64,000 nt of DNA from Metaphire vulgaris (taxonomy: Eukaryota; Annelida; Clitellata; Crassiclitellata; Megascolecidae): NCBI GenBank assembly GCA_018105865.1, contig CM030868.1, positions 62,001 through 126,000 on the forward strand, in the 5' to 3' direction. This document shows positions 1 through 11,991 of this stretch, one piece after another. How positions within the stretch are numbered: position 1 is the stretch's first letter; every line of letters begins with the position of its first letter. The notes below the pieces were generated by a model, which was not told the DNA's origin, searched no databases, and saw only the letters and a program-made list of their open reading frames with translations. Both the position numbers and the translations under genes were made by a program.

Positions 1-27
1 TATGCATATAGCTGTCTCCTTTTGCAG

Positions 28-365
28 GGACTTCCCGGATCATCTGGATCGCCTGGTTTTCCTGGATCAAAGGGATACAGAGTAAGCACCTCGAGATTAC
101 ACGCCCTAACATTTGCCTTACCTACTACATCAGTCACCGCCTACAGGTCTAAGACTCAACTAAGATAATTATAATATGTAGAAAAGCATTTGACAATGTA
201 ATTAGGCCTAAATTAGACGAGAATCTGCTCCAAACAGCATTTTCTGTACTCTTTATGTTTTTGAAATTTAACTGCAGGGTCTTCCTGGGGCAGTGGGCGC
301 AAAAGGTGAAGACGGAAAGCCGGGAGAAAGTGTGAGTCACTTTTATATTTCTGCAAATAGCACAC

Positions 366-419
<54 letters not shown>

Positions 420-760
420 CATTTATTTACAGTATTTCGCCAATTACTATAACTCTATTCCGTCCAATTCAGTAAGTGGTTCCAAACGTCCCCACAGAGG
501 GCAATTTGAATTTTGAAGGGAGCAATTAGGAGAATTTGACACTTTAAGAGGACAATTCGAGAATGATGTAGCACTAGTGCGCTTTGGATTATTATGGTAC
601 TTATTAATGTTCTAGACCTCTAGGAATCTAGGTCTGTAGGGCCAGAAGATTATATATATATATATATATATATATTATACTTATATAATTTATAATTATA
701 TATATATATATATTATATATATACATATTATATATATATATATTATTACTATATAATTTA

Positions 761-809
<49 letters not shown>

Positions 810-3800
810 ATAGGCAATAACAGAAACAATACTGATTTAAAACAAATTGTTTTTCAACATGGGTGATGTATAGTCCAGTTGCGTTAAGTTATCAGTCAGT
901 ATTAATGTTCACTATTAAAGCAGCAGTGGCATGGTTAGATTGGGTTAGGTCAATAAGTCAATTTATGTAGCGCAGAAACATGGAAGAAGGGCCAAAGGCT
1001 CGAGCGCTTTACACTTAACCCAGTGATGGGCACACATTTCTATCAGATGGCCGCAGAAGTGTCTGCGATGAAAGTAGAGGGCCGCACACATTTTTTCGGC
1101 ATTTAGAATTAGATTTTTAAGTAGTCTCCAAATCGACTTTAACATGACGTATTATTATATACTGTGCAGTGTAAGTAATTAGTAATAAGCCAAGACTGTC
1201 AAGTCGAAGAAAAGTTAGTAAATATTAAAGGCATTATTGCTAGTTAACAATCAAGTGCCAAAGTGTAAATCCAATTTGAATGCTGAATTTTCAATTTCGG
1301 TGTTGTCAAATGCTTCACATGCTTTAGAGGGCCGCACATTAATGTAGTATCTCTCGAAGTCGGGGTCCCGCACAAAAGGACTTCGAGGGCCGCATGTGGC
1401 CCGCGGGCCGCACTTTGCCCATCCCTTATCTAACGGAATGCCTAGTAGGGCGATCGAGGGAAGAGCCGCGCATTAAGGTATCTGGTTCATTATAGGCCTG
1501 CAACAGGTTTTATAGACATCAAAAACAAGTTTTATAATTAATTCGCTCTGTGAAAGAAGCCTATTGAAGGCCTGTTGAATAGAAGGTATATAGGCCCTAG
1601 GTATGTACAAATCGAATCGATTTGAAGAAATTCTCCGACAAAATCCACATTTTCCTCTTGTTCCATCTTCATTGCTTTAAACTTTGCAAGAATAATCAAC
1701 AATATCATTTTCAATTTCGATCTACAGGGTTCGAAATAGAGCACACCCAGCCATTTCATACAACACACTAACGCCATTGACTGTACGAGAACGAAGGACA
1801 CCAACTAAATGCAGTGTTGTATGAAGTACTGAGTTTGAGTACTCAAGTAAAAGTACAAGTATTATGTCATTTTTTTACTTAAGTAAAAGTAAAAAGTACC
1901 TATAAAAATAGTTACTCAAGTAAAAGTAAAAAAGTACTCCTCAAAAAGTTACTTTTTAAGTAAAAAGTAAAAAGTACCGTGACAGACGGAATCATCAACA
2001 ACTCCACATTATCATGCTAAATCACATTTTTATTACTACTTTTAAGCAACATGCAGAAGCCTCAGCAGTCAACACGTACACATTTACACCATTAACTGCG
2101 TTAGCACAAATGCTGGTTTCACAAAGCCGTAGCTAGGGGGCAGAGGCAAGCTGTTCCGGGCGCCGTCCTCGAGGGCGCAATTTGCACACTGAGTCCTTAA
2201 TTTTTCATACCACTTTCCTCCGGCGTGAAAATAATGTTGATAAGTTAAAAAAAGGTCATTGCCGGTTTTCAGACTGTCACAGGTTAAAAATTTGTATGTT
2301 GTACGTTGCTGTGAAAACTCGGGTAAGCAAAAAAAGGCCATCACCGGAATTTAGGGGCGCACAATTTATACCTTGCCCCGGGCGCCGACTGCTCTAACTG
2401 CGGCTCTGTGATTGCATGTAGGTCTAAGAAAGATCAAGTTTCAAACAATCTGTCAGTCATGCGTGTACGTTTGTTGGTCATTGTCAACCCTGTACGACTA
2501 AACACGGGAAGTTGTGAAGAATTAAATAGATACTTCAGTAAATGTATCGAAATTTGGCGATGAGAAATTTTACTTGTAACGAAACGTGAAAGACATAATG
2601 TAACGAAGTAAAAGTACTAATATTTGAATAAAAACTTACTTCGTTACAAGTAAAAAGTACTGGGTAAGTTGTGTACTTCGTTACAGTACGAAGTACTCAG
2701 AATTGTACTTAAGTAATGTAACGCGTTACTTTTACTTCGTTACCGCGCAACACTGACTAAATGAAAGACCTGGCGAATATCTAAACGTCTTAACCTTATA
2801 CGAGGTCTCATAGAAATAAGCTTTAAGTGTCCTTGGGAACGAATCGAGACTGGAGTCATTGGACTCTAGTCGCGTGGCCATGTAATGCGTTCCAAAGAAT
2901 GGGATTTCCACACTTGAACGACCTCTCGTCTAAGGGGCCGTCCATAAATTACGTAACGCGGTAGGGGTCCGGCCATTTGTTACGAAGTGTGACGACGGGG
3001 GGAAGACGGGGGGTGGTGGTGGTCCGTAAATATACGGAATATAAAGCGACAATGCGAAATGATCCCATTCGTTGTATGCCTAATTCAGATAATTCTTCTA
3101 GTCGTGACTGTCAATAGGATTTAGATTTCAGCAATGTTACAAAATCATTTAGACTATGTTGTGGATTGTTCTCTTCTAGGGATCTCCTGGTGGAGCGGGA
3201 CCTCCAGGACCTCCTGGTCCGACGGTAAAGTGTGACTGCTTATAAAATTTATATATATAGTCTATAATCTTTCTTGCAGTATATACAATTATCATAAATA
3301 AATAAATAAATAAATATATATAAGATATATATTATAAATATAAATAAATAATATGTATTATATATATATATATATATAAGATGTTGCAAATTTTGATTTT
3401 CAATTACTTTCAAGTGGTTTCATATGAGCTTTTACTTACTTATTATGAATGTAATAATGTTTTTGTTTGAAAGCTCAGAAAAACCCCGTTCATAAATTTT
3501 TTTAGCATATGTTTTTCATATACTTGTCTAGCAGATTTCTTAAATCCATAGATACTCGCCTTATGTTATTTTTAGAGCTAATAATGCAGAGTATTTGAGC
3601 AAATACAACCACACATTTGAAATTTATTTCGTCCTGTTATAGATCGAATTCACCCGTATTCGGCTACTATCTTTAATCCATAAATTTGAAGACACTGCCA
3701 TAAAACAAGGATGTGCTACAAAATTTATTTCGGCGACAAGTCAGCTACAAATCCATGAAAAATATGGGGCAAAAACGCCCCAGACAACAGTTTTTTTAAT

Positions 3801-6800
3801 ACTTATCAAAGTTAAACTTATTTCGCGAATCGAAATTAGAGATATCAATCGCTATTGTAAACATGGACGATGCAAGATGTTTGAAATTTATTTCCTGTTA
3901 TTACATTGATATCACTCCATTACGCAATTCCAAACATGGGCCATCACCTTCTGCATTTAAAACGGCTCATCCATGACAACCCTCGTTATTCCATAATGCT
4001 AATAATACACAGGATTTGTCAAAATACAAACGCATTTTGGAAACTTATTTCGTCCTGTTAGAGATCGATTTCAAGCACTATATTGAGCCATTGTCTTTAG
4101 CATTCTTCACTACATCGATATCAATCGGTATTGTAAACTTAGGCCATCGCCTTATGTATTTATAGCCCCTCCAGCATGACAAACCCCGATGTTCCATAGT
4201 GCTAATAATGCAGAGTATTTGAGCAAATACAACCGCACATTTGAAATTTATTTCATCCTGTTATAGATCGAATTCAAGCACCATATTCAGCCACTATCTT
4301 TAGCATCCATTACTACATTGATATCAATCGCTATTGCAAACATGGGCCATCACCTTCTGCATTTAAAACGGCTCATCCATGACAACCCAAGTTATTCCGT
4401 AATGCTAATAATACACAGGATTTGTGGAAATACAAACGCATTTTGGAAACTTATTTCGTCCTGTTAGAGATCGATTTCAAGCACTATATTGAGCCATTGT
4501 CTTTAGCATTCTTCACTACATCGATATCAATCGCTATTGTAAACTTAGGCCATCGCCTTATGTATTTAGAGCCCCTCCAGCATGACAAACCCCGATGTTC
4601 CATAGTGCTAATAATGCAGAGTATTTGAGCAAATACAACCGCACATTTGAAATTTATTTCGTCCTGTTATAGATCGAATTCAAGCACCATATTCAGCCAC
4701 TATCTTTAGCATCCATTACTACATTGATATCAATCGCTATTGCAAACATGGGCCATCACCTTCTGCATTTAAAACGGCTCATCCATGACAACCCTCGTTA
4801 TTCCATAATGCTAATAATACACAGGATTTGTGGAAATACAAACGCATTTTGGAAACTTATTTCGTCCTGTTAGAGATCGATTTCAAGCACTATATTGAGC
4901 CATTGTCTTTAGCATTCTTCACTACATCGATATCAATCGTTATTGTAAACTTAGGCCATCGCCTTATGTATTTAGAGCCCTTCCAGCATGACAAACCCCG
5001 ATGTTCCATAGTGCTAATAATGCAGAGTATTTGAGCAAATACAACCGCACATTTGAAATTTATTTCGTCCTGTTATAGATCGAATTCAAGCACCATATTC
5101 AGCCACTATCTTTAGCATCCATTACTACATTGATATCAATCGCTATTCCAAACATGGGCGATCACCTTCTGCATTTAAAAAACGACTCATCCATGACAAC
5201 CCTCGTTATTCCATATTTCGTCCTGTTAGAGATCGATTTCAAGCACTATATTGAGCCATTGTCTTTAGCATTTTTCACCACATCGATATCAATCGCTATT
5301 GCTAATAATACACAGGATTTGTGGAAATACAAACGCATTTTGGAAACTTATTTCATCCTGTTAGAGATCGATTTCAAGCACTATATTGACCCATTGTCTT
5401 TAGCATTCTTCACCACATCGATATCAATCGCTTTTTAAAACGGCTCATCCATGAAAACTTTATTTCATTTTGCTAATAATACACAGGATTTGTGGAAATA
5501 CAAACGGCCATCGCCTTATGTTGTCTTTATTTAGAGCCCTTCCAGCATGACAAACCCCCGATGTTCCATAGTGCTAATAATGCAGAGTATTTGAGCAAAT
5601 ACAACCGCACATTTGAAATTTATTTCGTCCTGTTATAGATCGAATTCAAGCACCATATTCAGCCACTATCTTTAGCATCCAATACTACATTGATATCAAT
5701 CGCTATTGCAAACATGGGCCATCACCTTCTGCATTTAAAACGGCTCATCCATGACAACCCTCGTTATTCCATAATGCTAATAATACACAGGATTTGTGGA
5801 AATACAAACGCATTTTGGAAAACTTATTTCGTCCTGTTAGAGATCGATTTCAAGCACTATATTGAGCCATTGTCTTTAGCATTCTTCACTACATCGATAT
5901 CAATCGCTATTGTAAACTTAGGCCATCGCCTTATGTATTTAGAACCCCTCCAGCATGACAAACCCCGATGTTCCATAGTGCTAATAATGCAGAGTATTTG
6001 AGCAAATACAACCGCACATTTGAAATTTATTTCATCCTGTTATAGATCGAATTCAAGCACCATATTCAGCCACTATCTTTAGCATCCATTACTACATTGA
6101 TATCAATCACTATTGCAAACATGGGCCATCACCTTCTGCATTTAAAACGGCTCATCCATGACACTCAACCAGAGGTTTCGTTGAGCACAATGACGAACCT
6201 GGAACTGATTGTGCATTGTGTGCAGTGTTATGTTAAGATACAGAGCTTGGCAATACTGGTAATAAATATGGCATCATTGCATTGATAACGAAATGCATTC
6301 CCAACATTACATTATTTTCTATTTGTTATTGTTGTGTCTCTATTCTATGGGGCATTTAAGGTATTTTAACGTAAAGTGTTAACGAAAATTTCTATAGTTG
6401 CTAAAAGCTAAGACCAGAAAATTATGAACTTTTTGTAGCTTTAAAAACATTTCATATTCATATCTGTTTCATATGTAAAAAGTATCATCTGAAAAGTTTT
6501 GAAAGTTTTTGAAAATCAGAAATTTTGTTTTTTGCAACACCTTATATATATATATATATATATAAAATTATATATATAAGCTATATATATATATATATAG
6601 CTTATATATATATAGCTTATATATATATATATATATATATAAATATATATATAATTCAAAATGCCAAAACCAGGCGCGGCAGAATGCTTGTCTTACTACT
6701 GTGACTACCTGCTCCTGAAAGCGCTATAAAATTCATGGGATTTTAATTATTTTGGTTATCTTTAGGGCTACAGAGGTAATCAAGGCGACAGAGGACAAGA

Positions 6801-8631
6801 CGGTCGTGAAGGTGCCCCGGTGAGTAAAGCCTTCAAAATAGGCCTCCTGTTGATTTAATTAAAACTCTGTCTCTATCTTCCGTCTATAATTGCCTCCATT
6901 GTAATCGAGTGAACTTCAATTCAGAATCGACAATGTGTTTCAAGAACGAGAGGCTGTTGCCAAAGATAACACCAAGATTGCGAGCACAGTGATAAGCCTG
7001 AATCAGTGAATTGCCTAAAGAGAGACAATGATGCAGTGGCTTTGCCAGTGTTCTGGAATAGGAGGATAGGAGCACATCGACATTTCGGGTTAAAAGTCTC
7101 CTATGAGCAAAAAGGGGTCGCCAAAGGAGCAATCATGCTACCTACCCCTCCCTACCTCCACAAAATACTCCTGAAAGGTTTTGTGCAAATGCCACGACCG
7201 GTGCTAGCCAGAATAGAGTATCCGGCCCCGTGTTCCCCCGTAGCTGCTCCAATGGGCTAGCGACAATTCGATCATCCTAGCAACAGACATTCAGTTTTGG
7301 CTGAGGAGTTTATTGTTAGGAGGCTGTCCATTAATTACGTCAACAATTTAGGGGGGAGGGGGTTTGAAAAAGTGTGACCTTTGTTGACAGGAGATAGAGG
7401 GGGGTCAAGAGAAGTTGACGTCAACAATTTCACTTTTTACAAATAATCAAAAAATATGAAATTTCATGGAATACTACTTATTACAATGGAAAAAAGCATG
7501 GCAAAAAAGGTCATCACCACCACATTTTGACACTTGATGAGGAAAAACATGGAAAAATGGTCATCACCACAAAAATAATAACCTTGTTATTGGGACCTGT
7601 CATTGATCTTGGGGGTGAGGGGTGGGGTGGGTGGGTCAAGAGTTGTTGACGTAATTATTAAGTGAAAGTTGACAGTTGCTGACAAGGGGTAGGGGTCAAA
7701 AATTGCCCAAAAATTGTTGACATAATGGACAGCCCCTAGGAGGAATTTTAAATTACTTTAAATTTATTAGCAAAAGGCCTCCGAACGGTTAGTCTTTTGA
7801 TACTTGATTGCGCATTTGGCTTTCTGTGCATGAGAATTGTGGGGATTCATCCCCGCGGGTGTCCTCGAGGGCCAGCAGGACCTTAGCTTGTGGCACTTAT
7901 GTTGTCTTTTGTCACAGGGATTGCGTGGTAATGATGGTCAGCCAGGAGCAGCTGGATCCCCAGGATCACTCGGACCTCCAGGGGCACCAGGCTTCCCTGG
8001 AATTTCAGGCGCTAAGGTATGAAGCAGTCTGGTTGCAATAAGTCTTTGTGGTCATTGCCATAGTCTTCGTCGTCATGTACAGTGTACACTTATTTGCTGT
8101 TCATTGCAGGTCATATTTTGTCGTTTTCTGAGGAATGTGTGTGATGTTGAAGTCATTTGGTGAATTCTCTTGGGCATTTATTTATGTTGCATCAGCAGTT
8201 AGTTTGCAGGGCAAACACAATTAATGTCTTGATGTATTTTCAAGGGAGACCAAGGAGGTGCAGGAGGTCCTGGTTCACAGGGATTACCCGGTCCCCGAGG
8301 TGCAAATGGACAGCCAGGAAATCCTGGATCATCAGGCCAGCCTGTGAGTTCTGAGTCTTGTGTTCTCTTATTTAGCAGAATTTATTTTGACAGTTTTTCA
8401 TTTATCAGCATTTTGATGGCAAAGTTAATGATCAATAAGCGGCCACAGTGATGAATAATTGTTACCAATTCACTGATTGTCTATTGACCAGTAAATTGGC
8501 TAAAAGAGTGAAGGTTTTAGATGAAAAGATGTAAAATGTTAGTAATAAATGTTTTGAGTGGAAATATTCTCACATAATTTGCTCATCTACGTCTCAGATG
8601 CCATGCATTGCTGCGTCGGTGGCCATAGAGC

Positions 8632-8678
<47 letters not shown>

Positions 8679-10505
8679 CGAGAGATTGTTTAATAATAAT
8701 AATTAAATTAATAATAATTTAGAGATTGTTGAGTGTTTGATGATATTTCTTCACAGGGAACTCCAGGAATTGACGGAATAGGAGGAGAAAGAGGTGAACG
8801 GGTATGAACTGTTGTAATGAGTTCTTCGTTTAGGATATTGAACCACACTTGTTGAAATTTCATCAATTTTTTTCTTGGAAGCTGTCACTTATTATCCTTT
8901 ATTTTCCTATTATTTTACAACTATCTTTTGTGAGGTGAATCCTATCACCTTTTTGTATAAAACATGTTTGACACTGAATTGCTTAGTACCACTGATGAAG
9001 CTTCTCACTTGTCAAATGTATGGTTGTTCCCAACTTTGAATACATCTGAAGCTGTGCTTTTTTGAGAATAGGGAGAGCCTGGGGCATCTGGATTACCTGG
9101 AGACTTTGGACTTGCAGGTCCCACTGGTACTCCTGGAACGCCTGGTGTACCTGGCCCTAAGGGAGATTCAGTAAGATCTGCAACAGTCTCTTTAGCAGTC
9201 TCCTTCATCGTGGAACGATGATGTTAATTGTGACTTAATTTCCTTTCCGTATTATAAAGTATAAAATTTTCAACATCAAGCATCTCATTTTATAATTCTA
9301 TCCATTATTGACTGAAAGATGGCCAGAGGCCAGAGACCAGTTTCATTATGTTATATGAACAATAAATGAAACAAAACTGGCTGAAAACAAAATGAAAATT
9401 CATTTATGAAGGTATTCAGTAAGGAAACTGATGTTATAAATGTGCTTTTATGATCAGGGTCTACCTGGTGCTCAAGGTTATCCAGGAGAGTCTGGTATTA
9501 AAGGAGCAGCAGGTGAGAGAGGAGAACGTGGAGAATCAGGAAAACCCGGAGAGCCTGGGAAAAGGGTAATATTTTCTAGTAACTCTTAAATTAACAAGTG
9601 CATATTGGAATCCTCATAGGGTTAAGCAGTTTGAAACCATTCAAATATACCGATTTTGGAATGGTTTGTAATGGGATATAGAATGAACAAATAGTGCAGA
9701 GGAAATGTGTTCTCTGATAAATCAATGGCATTTATGCTTAAAGGTTGAAAGAAGAATTTCTTTGCTAAGACCAACATTCTGTATCTTCACACTACTGCAG
9801 TTCCTTTAAAATTGTAAAGTTCTTTGAAAGGTTCAGACTTTGATGAATCTTTTCATTATGTTCAATGTTTACTTGGTATTACTAAATTGCACATTCAGTG
9901 GAGTGTTGAGTATTTTGCAATGCTTGTGACTATTATTCTGTCTAACATTTGTTTTCTTCAGGGCATCAATTGGGGCCCCTGGTCCAGCTGGAAACCCTGG
10001 GGCACCTGGAGAAAGGGTGAGACAGCATTTTCTGTTAGTGACCAACAGGTTCTCTTGTGTTCATCAGCGATCTTGCATTTTCAGTTCAGATTGTAGTGAA
10101 AATTTAACAAGTACAAGACATTGATTTGTCTTTTGGTCATCTGGAGGCACTAACCCTGAATTAAGTGGTTCTAGTAAATATGATTTGATTGAAGGGCATT
10201 GGCATGACTCCAATAGCCAAGAACACATGATCTCATTAGCGATAACGGTAACGATAATGGATTTAATTTGGTTCAGTTGGATCAGCCATCTTCTATTACA
10301 TGAATTAAGATAGGAACACGTTTTTAAAACACTTGGATGATAATACATTCTGCTGGTAGGCTACATTAATTGTTTCTGTATGCTTCTATTTCCAAAGGGT
10401 CTGGGTGGCGATCGAGGTGGCCCTGGATCTGATGGACCAGCGGGACCGGCTGGACCTGCTGGACCAAGAGGAGGAGCTGGAGAAACCGGAGAACCTGGGG
10501 ACACT
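28..10505 (+). CDS. Collagen triple-helix exons 1-11
   Basis: Exon positions and sizes: 28-81 (54), 278-331 (54), 3180-3224 (45), 6766-6819 (54), 7918-8016 (99), 8245-8343 (99), 8757-8801 (45), 9072-9170 (99), 9458-9565 (108), 9962-10016 (55), 10398-10505 (108). All are bounded by AG and GT and begin with Gly. Exon 1 carries GSKGYR, which lines up with the vertebrate helical cross-link site (GMKGHR, Lys87). Exon 10 is one base too long. It reads Gly-X-Y only if one base is dropped within about 9964-9972; otherwise the frame gives INWGPW and runs on out of frame. The introns here are the largest in the gene because of inserted repeats: 332-3179, 3225-6765 and 6820-7917. Confidence 0.93.
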
Positions 10506-11940
10506 GTAAGTAGGGCAGTGTTAGGAACGATCACATGTAAAATGATCTTGATCAAAGATCAAGATAACTAGAGAGAAATTGATCTAAGATCAAGATCAAA
10601 GATCACTAGAGTATAAATGATCTAAGATCAAGATCTCTTTACAAGTGATCTAAGATCAAAGATCATACAGATATATTTTTAATATATCATGTATGACGCA
10701 TGATAATGAAACAAATGTGTACTGTACGATGCATGTATACTAAATAATAAATAATAAATAGCAAAGGCCAAAGGACCCATGATGGAACCTTGTGGTATTC
10801 TGTATTCAGCGAGACAGCGACTGTACTAACCTTGAGGTGTCGGAGAAAATTGCTTGTTGAATGCAAGCCGCCGAAAATTTTCTTGCTCACGCAGTAACAG
10901 CAATCAGCTACAACTTTTTCTTTATCAATTTTATATATTTAAAAAAGTTTTCCGTCTAAAATGCAAAGAATGTTTGATTTTTGCGCCATTTTACTCAATA
11001 CACGGAAACAACAACGACAGAGAATACATAATGGTTGGCAATAATTTCAATTTGGATTTGTTGCGTCATCGGCTGATGCCCTGGGTATTATGATAGTGGC
11101 GCCATAGAAGTTAATTGATTAATTGACTTAGTTGGGAGAATACGTATAATTTGATCTTTGATCTCCTGTTGATAATAAAGATCGAAATCACCGAAAAAGT
11201 GATTAAAAATCAGAGTCAAAGATCACTATTAAAAAGTGATCCAGATCAAAAGTCAAAGATCATGAATTGTGATCTTATATCGTGATCTTAGATCATTTGA
11301 TCTAAGATCACTCCCAAACGGCCTTTACTTTAGGTTAACCCTCTACCAGTTCATTTATTTGTAACATAATGTAAGTATTCTTGGGGCAAACGCTCATTAT
11401 CCATTTGCTTGACTTGAGAAAAAATAAATTTTATTTGATTTGATGAACTGGAACGGTAGACCGTCCCAATAATTCGGCGCCACATAAATGAGTCCGCACA
11501 GCCGGACAGTTGAAAAGTAAAAAATGCGTGCCAGCAAAGCTCGGAAGAATGTGCATTCACATTCTCCTGAGCGATGTTCGCGAGCGTTTGCTCCCCATCC
11601 CATTCGGCTCGCGTGCACAGACGAGGCCCGGTCGTTTTCTTAACTTATATTGTGCTACTCACTAGCACTATCAATATGCACCACTTATTAGTTGTATTTT
11701 CCTTGGGATTTTAGGAGAGAATTGAACTTTTGTACTAACCAATTTTGCAAAAACTAGTTCACACTCGTTGAAACTACTTACTCACTTACTTAAAGAATAT
11801 TAATGAATATTAATGATTATTCAAAAACGCGTTTGGTGATTGGTCAAAACTTTTTCAAATTTTTCAAATACATGAAATTTAGGGTTAGGGTTGTAATATA
11901 TATAACATATATATTACAACCCTAACCCTAACCCTGAAAT

Positions 11941-11991
<51 letters not shown>

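Noticed and set aside
4422..6001. Repeated ~68-103 codon frames reading [19 protein letters not shown]
   Set aside because: They are the same frame in each 406-bp satellite unit, with no signal of selection visible and no homology; satellite translation rather than genes.
11880..11934. True telomere or chromosome end
   Set aside because: Only two to three units per arm in a palindrome, embedded in a gene intron.
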